Part shown: positions 35,541 through 43,524 of the stretch, piece by piece | Numbering within the stretch: the stretch's first letter is position 1 | Layout of the letters: each line of letters opens with the position of its first letter | Assembly: GCF_900184255.1 (NCBI RefSeq) | Contig: NZ_LT854640.1 | Coordinates: 1,572,156 to 1,636,155, forward strand | Reading direction: 5' to 3' | Source: Haloimpatiens massiliensis | Lineage (GTDB): Bacteria; Bacillota; Clostridia; Clostridiales; Clostridiaceae | Length of the DNA stretch: 64,000 bases | The notes under the pieces: model-generated | The model's database searches: none | What the model saw: only the letters and a program-made list of their open reading frames with translations | Told to the model about the DNA's origin: nothing | Translations under genes and position numbers: made by a program

Positions 35541-35572
35541 ATAATAAATTTTTGCTTAACTAACAGTAGATA

Positions 35573-35731
35573 AGGTACATGAAAATAAATAACAAGTCAA
35601 AGATGCAGGTATATTTTGTGTCAGACAAGGAAGCAGGTTCCGCCGCTAGTAGAACTATCGATGGGTTCTGCTGACGCAGTATGACGCAAAATACACTAGC
35701 ATACTGACTTGTTATTTATTTGAATGTGCCT
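35573..35731. repeat. Repeat A copy 3 (159 bp)
   Basis: Ends AGGTACATGAAAATAAATA and TATTTATTTGAATGTGCCT. The 16-bp inner ends AATAAATAACAAGTCA and TGACTTGTTATTTATT are perfect inverted repeats. Its right edge forms the 3' end of the DUF975 gene. Confidence 0.88.
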
Positions 35732-36426
35732 AAGGCTAATTCTTCATAGAATTCACAATGAGCAGTATTGAAATATGGCGTAACAAATATTCCAGCAATA
35801 CCTAACGTAAACATAGAAAGTAAACTCCAACCTATAAAGCTAAGATACAAAGTAAATAGCCTACTTTTGTTTCCATCCATTAAATCTTTACTCCTATTAA
35901 TAGCATCCATTGCATCTATTTCTGGATTATCACTCATAATATAAAGTGCCATGGAATATTTTAAAGCAGCAATAATTCCTGGAATAATAAAAAGCAGCGT
36001 CCAAAGAAATATAAATAAAATAGATAAAAGAGATAATGACAAGGCATTTATAAAATATTTAAAATTAGTGAAGGCAAAGAATAAATCTTTAATTTGTGCA
36101 TCCTCTTTTCTGCATATCTTCAAGAAAAATCTGCTTAAACCTAATAATAATGGACCGTCTATTAATAATATGATTATTCTCACATATAGAGTATTAATGC
36201 TATCAAATACTGATAACTTATATATAATTGTTCTGTAAAAATCAAAAAAACTAACATTAGAAAAATATTTAGTAAGTATGGTGTCTAAATTGTTTATATT
36301 ACTAAAAAGAGTTAATGTAAGGATTGAGTAAATAATACATGTGAGTATGGCTATAGTCCAATAACCATTGATTTTTCCTAAAGCATCTTTTTTTAGTCCA
36401 CTTGAAGTCTTAATACCGACATACAT
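35716..36426 (-). CDS. DUF975-family membrane protein
   Basis: A 236-residue protein with six hydrophobic segments. The motifs LKKDALGKINGYW near the start and LFIIPGIIAALKYSMALYIMSDNP with DAINRSKDLMDGNKSRLF (about 150-195) match DUF975; the function is unknown. The last four residues (GTFK) and the stop codon are encoded by the right edge of Repeat A, so the natural C-terminus was probably altered by that insertion. GGGGG precedes ATG 36426. Confidence 0.85.
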   Translation of the reverse strand: MYVGIKTSSGLKKDALGKINGYWTIAILTCIIYSILTLTLFSNINNLDTILTKYFSNVSFFDFYRTIIYKLSVFDSINTLYVRIIILLIDGPLLLGLSRFFLKICRKEDAQIKDLFFAFTNFKYFINALSLSLLSILFIFLWTLLFIIPGIIAALKYSMALYIMSDNPEIDAMDAINRSKDLMDGNKSRLFTLYLSFIGWSLLSMFTLGIAGIFVTPYFNTAHCEFYEELALGTFK

Positions 36427-36659
36427 TAAATTAGCCCCCTTCTGTATATAATATGATACATATATTACATATTATATCATTTATACAAAAATAAAGTAAA
36501 GACATTGCTGATAATGTACAGTTTACATACAATTTCTATTTGAATGTAAAATAGAAAATTAATAAATATAACAAATTATCCACAAAAATAATTTTAATTT
36601 GTTTATAAAACTTGTTGACAAATTTAATTTTGAAGAATATAATAATACAAAAGAATTCA

Positions 36660-36952
36660 TAGTAAAATACTCGGAAATACCTTGAAGAAGGAAAGTAACG
36701 TAAATAAAGTTTTACAGAGAGGAAATCATTTGCTGAAAGATTTCTAAATGGAATTTATGTGAAGTGCCCTTTGGAGTTGTGTACCGAACTTATTTAGTAG
36801 GCTACACCGGGTTCACCCGTTACAGTGATAGAGCATAGCGCTGTGCTTGAAATGGAAGCTGGGATTTTTATTTATAGAAGTCCAATTAGAGTGGAACCGC
36901 GGATATAACTTCGTCTCTATTATTTAGAGAGGGAGTTTTTTGATTTTTTTAA
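36660..36952 (+). ncRNA. T-box leader, probable Cys specifier
   Basis: The T-box AGAGTGGAACCGCGG is at 36888-36902, followed by a terminator/antiterminator region with GTCTCT / AGAGAG and TTTTTTGATTTTTTT. Stem I has the AGTA and GAA loop-E pair (about 36693 and 36764), with TGC just after in GAAGTGCCC. TGC is a Cys codon, which fits the downstream cysK-cysE genes. Uncharged tRNA-Cys would allow read-through. Confidence 0.9.
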
Positions 36953-36972
36953 TAAATGTATAAAGTATATAT

Positions 36973-37090
36973 GAAGGGAGTGAAAATTTAGTGGGCTTGT
37001 GTATTTATAATGAAGTTTATTGTGCCATAAAAATTGCTTATTTATATGGTCTTTAGTAGTTATAGTGCGCTTTCTCGCTAAAGATAAATA
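36973..37090 (+). promoter_or_regulatory. upstream ORF and hairpin before cysK
   Basis: GAAGGGAGTG (36973-36982) is a good ribosome site placed for GTG 36991, which opens a 21-codon frame MGLCIYNEVYCAIKIAYLYGL ending at TAG 37054-37056. CysK ATG 37091 has no site of its own. TTTAGTGGG (36988-36996) can pair with CTCGCTAAA (37075-37083), bringing the ribosome site near ATG. The sequence resembles the leader at 9641-9701. Confidence 0.55.
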
Positions 37091-38002
37091 ATGATTTATA
37101 ATAATGTAATAGATATGATAGGTGCAACACCTTTATTTAAACTTAATAATATGGTAGAAGAAAACATGGCGGAGGTCTATGTTAAATTAGAAAAATATAA
37201 TCCAGGCGGAAGTATTAAGGATAGAGCGGCCCTTGGTATGATAGAGAAGGCAGAAAAGGAAGGTCTACTAAAGAAAGGCTATACTATAGTTGAACCAACC
37301 AGTGGCAACACAGGCATAGCTCTTGCCATGATAGGAAAGTTAAAGGGTTATAAAGTAATAATAGTAATGCCAGAGACTATGAGTATAGAGAGAAGAAACA
37401 TGATGAAGGCCTATGGAGCGGAACTGGTGCTTACAGAAGGCGGCAAAGGTATGAAGGGTGCCATAGAAAAAGCATTGGAAATAGCTAAGGATAAAGAGGG
37501 ATACTTTATACCTCAGCAATTTGTAAATGAAGCTAATCCACTTAAACACTATGAAACCACAGCAGAAGAAATAATAGAAGATGTAAAAGATATAGATGTA
37601 TTTGTAGCTGCTGTTGGAACTGGCGGAACAATAATGGGAATTGGTAAAAAACTAAAAGAATATAAGAAGGATTTAACAGTTATAGCGGTAGAGCCTGAAA
37701 AGTCACCAGTAATATCTGGTGGTGAAGCAGGATCACATAAAATACAAGGCATAGGAGCGGGATTTATACCAGATATATACCATGATGAACTAGTGGATAA
37801 AGTTAGTACCATATCCGATGAAGAAGCCTTTGAGTATGCAAGAAAAATGGGAAAAAAGGAAGGAATTTTAGTAGGAATATCCTCAGGAGCTAATATTGCA
37901 GCTGCCATAAAAATTGCCAAGGAAATAGGCAGGGGAAAAAAAGTTGTTACAGTAGCTCCTGATGGCGGAGAAAAATATCTTTCTATGGGATTATATGATT
38001 AA
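37091..38002 (+). CDS. cysK: cysteine synthase (O-acetylserine sulfhydrylase)
   Basis: A 303-residue PLP enzyme that makes cysteine from O-acetylserine and sulphide. The PLP Lys is in NPGGSIKDRAA (about residue 42); the phosphate loop is VGTGGTIMG (about 176-184); TSGNTGIALA (about 69) binds substrate; a C-terminal GISSGANIAA is also conserved. It is under a Cys T-box. CysE follows 330 bp later, separated by a Repeat C copy. No normal ribosome site precedes ATG 37091 (see leader entry). Confidence 0.96.
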   Translation: MIYNNVIDMIGATPLFKLNNMVEENMAEVYVKLEKYNPGGSIKDRAALGMIEKAEKEGLLKKGYTIVEPTSGNTGIALAMIGKLKGYKVIIVMPETMSIERRNMMKAYGAELVLTEGGKGMKGAIEKALEIAKDKEGYFIPQQFVNEANPLKHYETTAEEIIEDVKDIDVFVAAVGTGGTIMGIGKKLKEYKKDLTVIAVEPEKSPVISGGEAGSHKIQGIGAGFIPDIYHDELVDKVSTISDEEAFEYARKMGKKEGILVGISSGANIAAAIKIAKEIGRGKKVVTVAPDGGEKYLSMGLYD

Positions 38003-38331
38003 TATTATAGAGTTAGGTAAGAAGTAAAAGGTAAGAAGTAAGAGGTAAGAACTTTTGAAAAAATTCAGTAAGCTGAATTTTCACCACAACTATTATTTAC
38101 AAATTAATTATAAAAAACTCCTTGAGTTTTATCCTTAACTCTTACTTCTTAGCTCTTACCTATTACCTACTACTTACCTGGAAATTTCAAATTATAGTTA
38201 ATTTGTAAAAGAGATTTATTCTTCATTTTAAATTTTATATTTTTATTTTATAACTGCGAAAGTTGAATATTTAATAAGATAATTAATAACGTAATTAATA
38301 ATATAATTAGTATTTAATGGAGGTGAATTTA
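38003..38331. other. cysK-cysE intergenic region
   Basis: About 329 bp. It is mainly the inverted Repeat C copy (38012-38178), then AT-rich DNA. Terminator-like hairpins in the repeat may reduce read-through into cysE. Confidence 0.6.
38012..38178. repeat. Repeat C copy 3 (inverted)
   Basis: The left array is AGGTAAG, AAGTAAA, AGGTAAG, AAGTAAG, AGGTAAG; the right array is its complement. The inner hairpins AATTCAG-TAAG-CTGAATT and AAACTC-CTT-GAGTTT match copy 1 in inverse order. Confidence 0.8.
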
Positions 38332-38925
38332 ATGAGAAATCCATTTAAGTTATTAAAATATGATTTGAAAAATGCTATGGATAAAGACCCAGCTGCGAGA
38401 AATATGGTGGAAGTGTTCTTTTTATATCCATCCATTCACGCAGTGATACACTATAGAATAGCACATTTTTTATATAAAAAAAGATTCTTCTTTCTAGCTA
38501 GATTTCTATCACAGCTATCAAGATTTTTCACTGGAATAGAAATACACCCGGGAGCCACTATAGGCAAGGGATTATTTATTGACCATGGTATGGGCGTTGT
38601 CATAGGTGAAACTGCTGAAATAGGTGACAATGTAACTCTATATCATGGAGTCACCTTAGGAGGCACAGGAAAAGATAAGGGAAAAAGGCATCCTACAGTG
38701 GGCAATAATGTTACCATAGGCAGTGGTGCAAAAGTGCTGGGTTCCATATTAATTGGGGATGGTGCAAAAATAGGAGCCAATGCAGTGGTACTAAAAGATA
38801 TACCAAAAGGAGCTACAGCCGTTGGTATACCAGCAAGAATAATCATTGAAAAATATCCATCAGTTATAGAAATAAGCGATTATTATGGAGAAAGAAAAAA
38901 GATATTTAATGAGATGGTTATATAG
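38332..38925 (+). CDS. cysE: serine O-acetyltransferase
   Basis: A 197-residue enzyme that makes O-acetylserine for CysK. The left-handed beta helix is clear (IEIHPGATIGKGLFIDHGMG, then VVIGETAEIGDNVTLYHGVT and LGGTGKDKGKRHPTVGNNV), with the catalytic His in HGMG and the C-terminal GIPARII. It is the short form lacking much of the N-terminal domain of E. coli CysE, as usual in clostridia. ATG 38332 follows GGAGGTGA; an in-frame ATG at 38317 overlaps that site. Confidence 0.95.
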   Translation: MRNPFKLLKYDLKNAMDKDPAARNMVEVFFLYPSIHAVIHYRIAHFLYKKRFFFLARFLSQLSRFFTGIEIHPGATIGKGLFIDHGMGVVIGETAEIGDNVTLYHGVTLGGTGKDKGKRHPTVGNNVTIGSGAKVLGSILIGDGAKIGANAVVLKDIPKGATAVGIPARIIIEKYPSVIEISDYYGERKKIFNEMVI

Positions 38926-38970
38926 AAAATAAGCAGTAAGTAACTTTATGTTACTTACTGCTTATTTTCT
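38924..38970. terminator. bidirectional terminator after cysE
   Basis: A perfect 21-bp stem joins 38924-38944 and 38950-38970, loop TTTAT, with T-rich right arm. It also encodes the end of the convergent gene at 38955-39425. Confidence 0.9.
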
Positions 38971-39425
38971 ATTAGGTTTTTAATATATTGAAGGTTAAAT
39001 TCATCATTTACAATTTTATAATCTTTGGATCCATATTTATCACTAACATTGATAAATTCTAAATTATTATCATAGAGTTGTATGCTTACTGTATAATTAA
39101 ATATATTTGAGCCATCATCTTTTTTTAAATATAAGTCAATACAATAGGAATCTCTTAGAGTACTGTATTTTTTATTTTTGATTTCAATAATTCTTAATTT
39201 TTTTAGATATTCCACTATTTTATCAAGGGTATTTTTATCAGTACAGTACACTTTTTTGTAATTTGATTCAGAAGGTGCATTATTAATGGACACTTCAGTA
39301 AGTTCAGCTTTTTTATATTGCTTTAAAATTACATTATAAAAAGAACCTTTTTTAGGTGATACTATATAAATAATACTAGCAATTAATAAGATACCTAGTA
39401 TATTAAAAAATAATTTTTTACGCAT
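38955..39425 (-). CDS. membrane-anchored protein of unknown function
   Basis: A 156-residue protein with one N-terminal helix (about 5-24) and an external domain: NYKKVYCTDKNTLDKIVEYL and DSYCIDLYLKKDDGSNIFNY are the most distinctive parts. No Cys lipobox. I do not recognise the family. GGGGG precedes ATG 39425. Its last codons lie in the shared terminator stem. Confidence 0.6.
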   Translation of the reverse strand: MRKKLFFNILGILLIASIIYIVSPKKGSFYNVILKQYKKAELTEVSINNAPSESNYKKVYCTDKNTLDKIVEYLKKLRIIEIKNKKYSTLRDSYCIDLYLKKDDGSNIFNYTVSIQLYDNNLEFINVSDKYGSKDYKIVNDEFNLQYIKNLIENKQ

Positions 39426-40005
39426 ATAACAGCCCCCTTTTTTTATAAAATAAATTTTTAATAATACATATGATTAAACCACAAAAAGGTATAATGTGAT
39501 AGAATTATGCAATTTCTCCTCCATGACTTGCATAAGAGCTCGGAACAATAAATTTAATTTAAGAAATTCTAATCTTTTAGCCATATAAAATTATCTAACG
39601 CTCACATTCAGCGTCCTGCCTCAGGTTCGCTAGCCTGGCGTCCTTGCCAGGCTTACGATAATTTTATCTGTCTAAAAGAAGAGTTTCTAAAATTAAATTT
39701 AAATAGTTTCTTTGCTTATTATGCAAGTCATTCCAGAGAAATTTCATAATTCAGGTAATGTAATGCTTTTTGTGGGATAATCATACATATATTTTTAATT
39801 TGAATTTATAAATGCTTCTTTATAATATTATATCATTTTTAAAGTTAATATTTACCTTTTGTTCTAATTTAAATGATATGCAATGGTTAACAATTGTATG
39901 CAATATCAATAAAGTGTTAGGAAGTATATTTATTGTTTGAATAAACCACATTCCTTTTAGACAAAATATATTTGTAATGAAAAGATATTAAAAGGAGTGT
40001 TTAAA
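39426..40005. other. intergenic region with long Repeat B
   Basis: About 580 bp with no gene: Repeat B (39472-39784), then about 220 bp of AT-rich DNA that should hold the promoter of the Cys-rich protein gene. No boxes are convincing. Confidence 0.6.
39472..39784. repeat. Repeat B, long form (313 bp, inverted) with 8-bp target duplication
   Basis: Perfect 8-bp direct repeats ATACATAT lie at 39464-39471 and 39785-39792. The nested core at about 39576-39680 is nearly identical to that at 15540-15640. The well-preserved duplication suggests recent insertion. Confidence 0.92.
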
Positions 40006-40353
40006 ATGGGAGTAGTAACCAACGTAACTGACAAATATCAAACCTGTATAGATGCTTGTGGTAGATGTGCTCAAGCATGCTTTGAATGTTTTGATGCTTG
40101 TCTTCAAGAAGTAGATGTTATTGCAAGAAAAAATTGCATAAAAGTCTTAGTTGAATGTGGAAAGATGTGCAGCATGTCAGCAGCAGTTATGTCAATGAGT
40201 GGTGAATTTGCAAAACAACAATGCAACCTTTGTGCTGATATTTGTAACAGATGTGCCCAGGAATGTGCAACATTCAAAGATGACCATTGTCAAAAGTGTG
40301 CAGAAGAATGTCGTACATGTGAAAAAGAATGCAGAAACATGGGTGCAAGATAA
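40006..40353 (+). CDS. four-helix Cys-rich copper-binding protein (DUF326-like)
   Basis: A 115-residue protein with about 20 Cys, many as CxxxC within helices: CIDACGRCAQACFECFDAC, then CIKVLVECGKMC, then CNLCADICNRCAQEC and CQKCAEECRTCEKEC. This is the pattern of the copper-storage-like four-helix bundle, where Cys line the core and bind Cu(I). No signal peptide, so cytosolic. ATG 40006 follows AAAGGAGTG. A terminator follows. Confidence 0.87.
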   Translation: MGVVTNVTDKYQTCIDACGRCAQACFECFDACLQEVDVIARKNCIKVLVECGKMCSMSAAVMSMSGEFAKQQCNLCADICNRCAQECATFKDDHCQKCAEECRTCEKECRNMGAR

Positions 40354-40438
40354 TAAGTCCATAACGTAAAAATTCGAAATGGATGGATAAAAATTTACTA
40401 AAAATAAGTTTGATATAATGATATGATAATAAAAATAA

Positions 40439-40478
40439 AGCAGTAAGTAACATAAGGGTGCTTACTGTTTTGCTTTTA
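40439..40478 (+). terminator. terminator after Cys-rich protein
   Basis: CAGTAAG and CTTACTG form the stem at 40441-40468, followed by TTTTGCTTTT. Confidence 0.75.
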
Positions 40479-40604
40479 TGGTTAAAATTACCACATATAT
40501 TAACACATAAAATATTTCACTAAGTACAAAACTAAAAGAGAATGTAAATAATAAAATATAGTTTTGTGCCATATACAAAATGTATAAACTGGAGGGAAAA
40601 TTTT

Positions 40605-41192
40605 ATGTTGAATTGGAGAAATATTGTTTTGTCATCTATAGTGGCAGGGACTCTTATAGCACCAACAGCTACCTATGGCGTAGTTAATTTAAACAACAGT
40701 TTTGTTGAAAGCTGCAAAATATACAATGAGCCAAATGGTGAGCAAGAAAAATGTCCAAATTGTAAAGAAGAGCATGAAATATTCCAAAAGCGCATGGAAG
40801 ATAGAATGGAAGAAAGAAGTAAACTCATAGAGGAAGCAGATAAAATAGTTCCAGGAATTAAAGCTCAGTGGCAGCAAGCTGTTAATGAAAGAAGAGAATT
40901 ACTAAATAAATTAAGAGAAAATAGAGCCCATAAAGATGAGGGTACAAAGAAAGATAGAAAGGAAAAAGAAAGAATAGAGAAAAATGGATCAGAGAAGCAG
41001 CGAGAAGAAAAAGAAAAGAGCGAAAATAGAGAAAAAATAAAAGAAGCTAATAAGAAAAAATGGGAAGATTTAAATGAAGCCGTAAAAGCTAAAGATGCCC
41101 AAAAGGTTAGAAGCAGTTTCGACCTAATACTTCAATCTATGAAAGAAAGAAATGAAAAGTTATCAGAAAAAATAAATAATGCTAAAGAATAG
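40605..41192 (+). CDS. secreted, highly charged helical protein
   Basis: A 195-residue protein with an N-terminal signal peptide (MLNWRNIVLSSIVAGTLIAP, then TATYG). After it comes EKCPNCKEEHE, a possible metal or disulphide CxxC site, then a long Glu/Lys/Arg-rich helix likely to form a coiled coil (about 65-195). I do not recognise a family. ATG 40605 follows GGAGGG. It sits between a copper-type Cys protein and a two-component system, so a periplasmic-type metal or stress role is possible but only inferred. Confidence 0.65.
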   Translation: MLNWRNIVLSSIVAGTLIAPTATYGVVNLNNSFVESCKIYNEPNGEQEKCPNCKEEHEIFQKRMEDRMEERSKLIEEADKIVPGIKAQWQQAVNERRELLNKLRENRAHKDEGTKKDRKEKERIEKNGSEKQREEKEKSENREKIKEANKKKWEDLNEAVKAKDAQKVRSSFDLILQSMKERNEKLSEKINNAKE

Positions 41193-41195
41193 TTT

Positions 41196-41228
41196 AAAAG
41201 CTCTCACAATGGTGGGGGCTTTTATTTT
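41196..41228 (+). terminator. terminator
   Basis: AAAAGCTCTCAC (41196-41207) pairs with GTGGGGGCTTTT (41212-41223), loop AATG, then ATTTT. Confidence 0.82.
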
Positions 41229-41406
41229 AATATGTTGCTAATGCCTAAAAATGTTATTCTTTATATATACACATAGATTCTAGAGCTATAAAGGGTAATT
41301 TTTATAATATACAAAATCTTAATAAAAAGAAAGTAGTATGTGAAAAGAGAATTAAAAAGTAAGACATGATATAATTTAGTTACTATATTGAAGGGGGTAC
41401 AGCAGC

Positions 41407-42099
41407 ATGAGCAGCATATTGTTAGTTGAAGATGACAGCATATTAGCATATAGCGTGGAATATACACTAAAGGGTGAAGGATTTAATGTAAAGTGTGCGG
41501 AGAATGTAAAAAAGGCTAAGAAGAGTTTTAAAGAGCAAAGCTTTGACTTGATAATTTTAGATGTAATGCTTCCAGATGGCAATGGATATGAGCTTTGTAA
41601 GGACATAAGAAATGTATCCGAAGTACCCATAATTTTTCTAACATCCTGTGATGAGGAGGCTAATGTGGTTATAGGATTGGATATAGGAGCTGATGATTAT
41701 ATAACCAAGCCTTTTAGAATAAAAGAGTTAATATCAAGAATTAAAGCTATACTTAGACGTAATAAAAGAGTTTTAAATAATTCAGATGTATTAATTTCTG
41801 GAGATATAAAAGTGCAAACACTCCAGGGAAAAGTTGAAAAGAATAATGAGGAAATAGTACTTACAGCACTAGAATATAGATTACTTTTAATTTTTATAAA
41901 GCATCCCAATCAGATACTAAGTAGAAATATTATATTAGAGGAATTATGGGATAGTGAAGGTGAGTTTGTAGATGATGATACTCTTTCAGTATATATAAGA
42001 AGACTTAGAGAGAAGATTGAGGATAATGCAGCAGAGCCTAAATATATAACTACCCATAGAGGATTAGGATATAAATGGAGCTACAAGATAATTAATTAG
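41407..42099 (+). CDS. OmpR-family response regulator
   Basis: A 230-residue regulator. The receiver domain (1-115) has the acidic pocket VEDDS, the phosphorylation site Asp in LIILDVMLPDGNGYEL (about 52), and IKGK-equivalent TKPFRIKEL (about 100). The winged-helix domain (about 130-228) ends with YITTHRGLGYKW. A candidate -10 TATAAT lies at 41370-41375. The kinase gene follows 28 bp later. Confidence 0.94.
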   Translation: MSSILLVEDDSILAYSVEYTLKGEGFNVKCAENVKKAKKSFKEQSFDLIILDVMLPDGNGYELCKDIRNVSEVPIIFLTSCDEEANVVIGLDIGADDYITKPFRIKELISRIKAILRRNKRVLNNSDVLISGDIKVQTLQGKVEKNNEEIVLTALEYRLLLIFIKHPNQILSRNIILEELWDSEGEFVDDDTLSVYIRRLREKIEDNAAEPKYITTHRGLGYKWSYKIIN

Positions 42100-42127
42100 T
42101 AACAAGGTATATTTGGAGGGGAGCAAT

Positions 42128-43351
42128 ATGGATTCAACTTTAAAAAATCCTGAAATGAAAAGTATATTTGCAGGGCTTATATATTTGTTCTTTAACTACC
42201 AATTTTATGAATTAAATAAAAATATAGCAAATCAAAATTCTATTATAATAGGAAAGATATTATATGAACACCCTGAACTGGAAAATAGCATTGTAAAATA
42301 TGTAACAAAAGAAGCCACAGAAGGGGAGGTAATGAAGGGGAAGAAGATATTAAAACAGTATGGTTATCATGAAAGTATGAAAATAACTTCTCAGCCCCTA
42401 CTTAAAAATTTCTATGAAAGCTTTAAAGCAAAATATATTTTAGCATTTATATTAGGTTTTATATTTTTAATTTATGTAGTTATATTAGAATATAAAAATA
42501 TATTTAAAAAGATAAAAGATATATCAATTGCCTCAGAAAAAGTTATAGAAGGTGATTATAGCTTAGTATTACCCGAAGACCAGGAAGGTGATTTTTCAAT
42601 TTTAGCTAATAATTTCAACTTAATGTCTCAAAGACTTAAACTAAGTCTACATAAACTACAAGAGGATAAGATTTTTCTAAAAAATATAATTTCAGATATC
42701 TCTCATCAATTAAAAACTCCTCTAACATCTTTGTTTACAATTAATGAACTTCTATTAACTCGTAAGGAAATGAAAGAAGATATAAAAATAGATTTTCTAC
42801 AAAAAAGTCAATCACAATTAAATAGGATGGAATGGCTAATAATAAATTTATTAAAAATAGCTAGACTTGAAGCTGAAGCTATAAATTTTAAAAAGAAAAA
42901 TATACTTGCAATAAATTGTATTGATAAAGCTTTAAGTAGTTTGAAATTTAAAAGCCACGAAAAACACCAAAAAATAACTATAACTGGAGATGTGCATAAT
43001 GTACATTTTTATGTTGATGAACAATGGACAACGGAGGCAATATTAAATATTATAAAAAATTGTATGGAACATACAAAAGAATGGGGAGAAATAAAAATAA
43101 ATGTCTTAGAAACCCCTTTGTTTAGTAGAATTACCATTGAGGATAATGGAGAAGGTATAGATAAAAAGGATCTACCTCATATATTTGAAAGATTTTATAA
43201 AGGAAGTAATTCTGTGAAAGCAGAAAGTGTAGGTATTGGTCTGGCACTGACTAAAATTATTATAGAAAATCAAGGGGGAAGTATATGGGTAACAAGTGAA
43301 AAGGGGAAGGGAAGTAAATTCGATATTACCTTCTTAAAGACCATAATATAG
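42128..43351 (+). CDS. sensor histidine kinase
   Basis: A 407-residue membrane kinase. There are two hydrophobic segments (about 12-28 and 104-125) with a short external loop; then HAMP-like linker, H-box ISDISHQLKTPLTSL (about 192), N-box LNIIKNCMEHT, and G-boxes IEDNGEGID and GIGLALTKII. ATG 42128 follows GGAGGGGAG. It should phosphorylate the neighbouring regulator. The small sensor loop resembles kinases that respond through a linked ABC permease. Confidence 0.92.
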   Translation: MDSTLKNPEMKSIFAGLIYLFFNYQFYELNKNIANQNSIIIGKILYEHPELENSIVKYVTKEATEGEVMKGKKILKQYGYHESMKITSQPLLKNFYESFKAKYILAFILGFIFLIYVVILEYKNIFKKIKDISIASEKVIEGDYSLVLPEDQEGDFSILANNFNLMSQRLKLSLHKLQEDKIFLKNIISDISHQLKTPLTSLFTINELLLTRKEMKEDIKIDFLQKSQSQLNRMEWLIINLLKIARLEAEAINFKKKNILAINCIDKALSSLKFKSHEKHQKITITGDVHNVHFYVDEQWTTEAILNIIKNCMEHTKEWGEIKINVLETPLFSRITIEDNGEGIDKKDLPHIFERFYKGSNSVKAESVGIGLALTKIIIENQGGSIWVTSEKGKGSKFDITFLKTII

Positions 43352-43479
43352 AAAGCTTACTAAATAGTAAGATAAAAAACACCTTCCTGTAAGTTTGAAA
43401 TTTTATAATAATATAGAAGCACAAAGTAGAGGCGGTATATGAAATAAAATAATATTTCAAAATAGGGAGGAAAAACATA

Positions 43480-43524
43480 ATGAAGTATCAGGGCATAGTT
43501 AAGGATGAGGTGATGGAAGCATGA
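43480..43524 (+). pseudogene. probable deletion remnant of an ABC ATPase gene
   Basis: GGGAGG (43465-43470) precedes ATG 43480, which opens a 14-codon frame MKYQGIVKDEVMEA ending in TGA that overlaps the permease ATG (ATGA). GIVKDEVMEA resembles the end of FtsX-partner ATPases, which commonly finish with a xDGxIVxDE motif. The ribosome site and end without a body suggest an internal deletion. The interpretation is inferred. Confidence 0.4.

Larger units (their letters stand above)
36427..37090. other. cysK leader region
   Basis: A region of 664 bp. The first 200 bp is AT-rich promoter DNA. A T-box leader follows (36660-36952), then a 21-codon upstream ORF with its own ribosome site (36973-37056) and a hairpin just before cysK. 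Confidence 0.75.
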
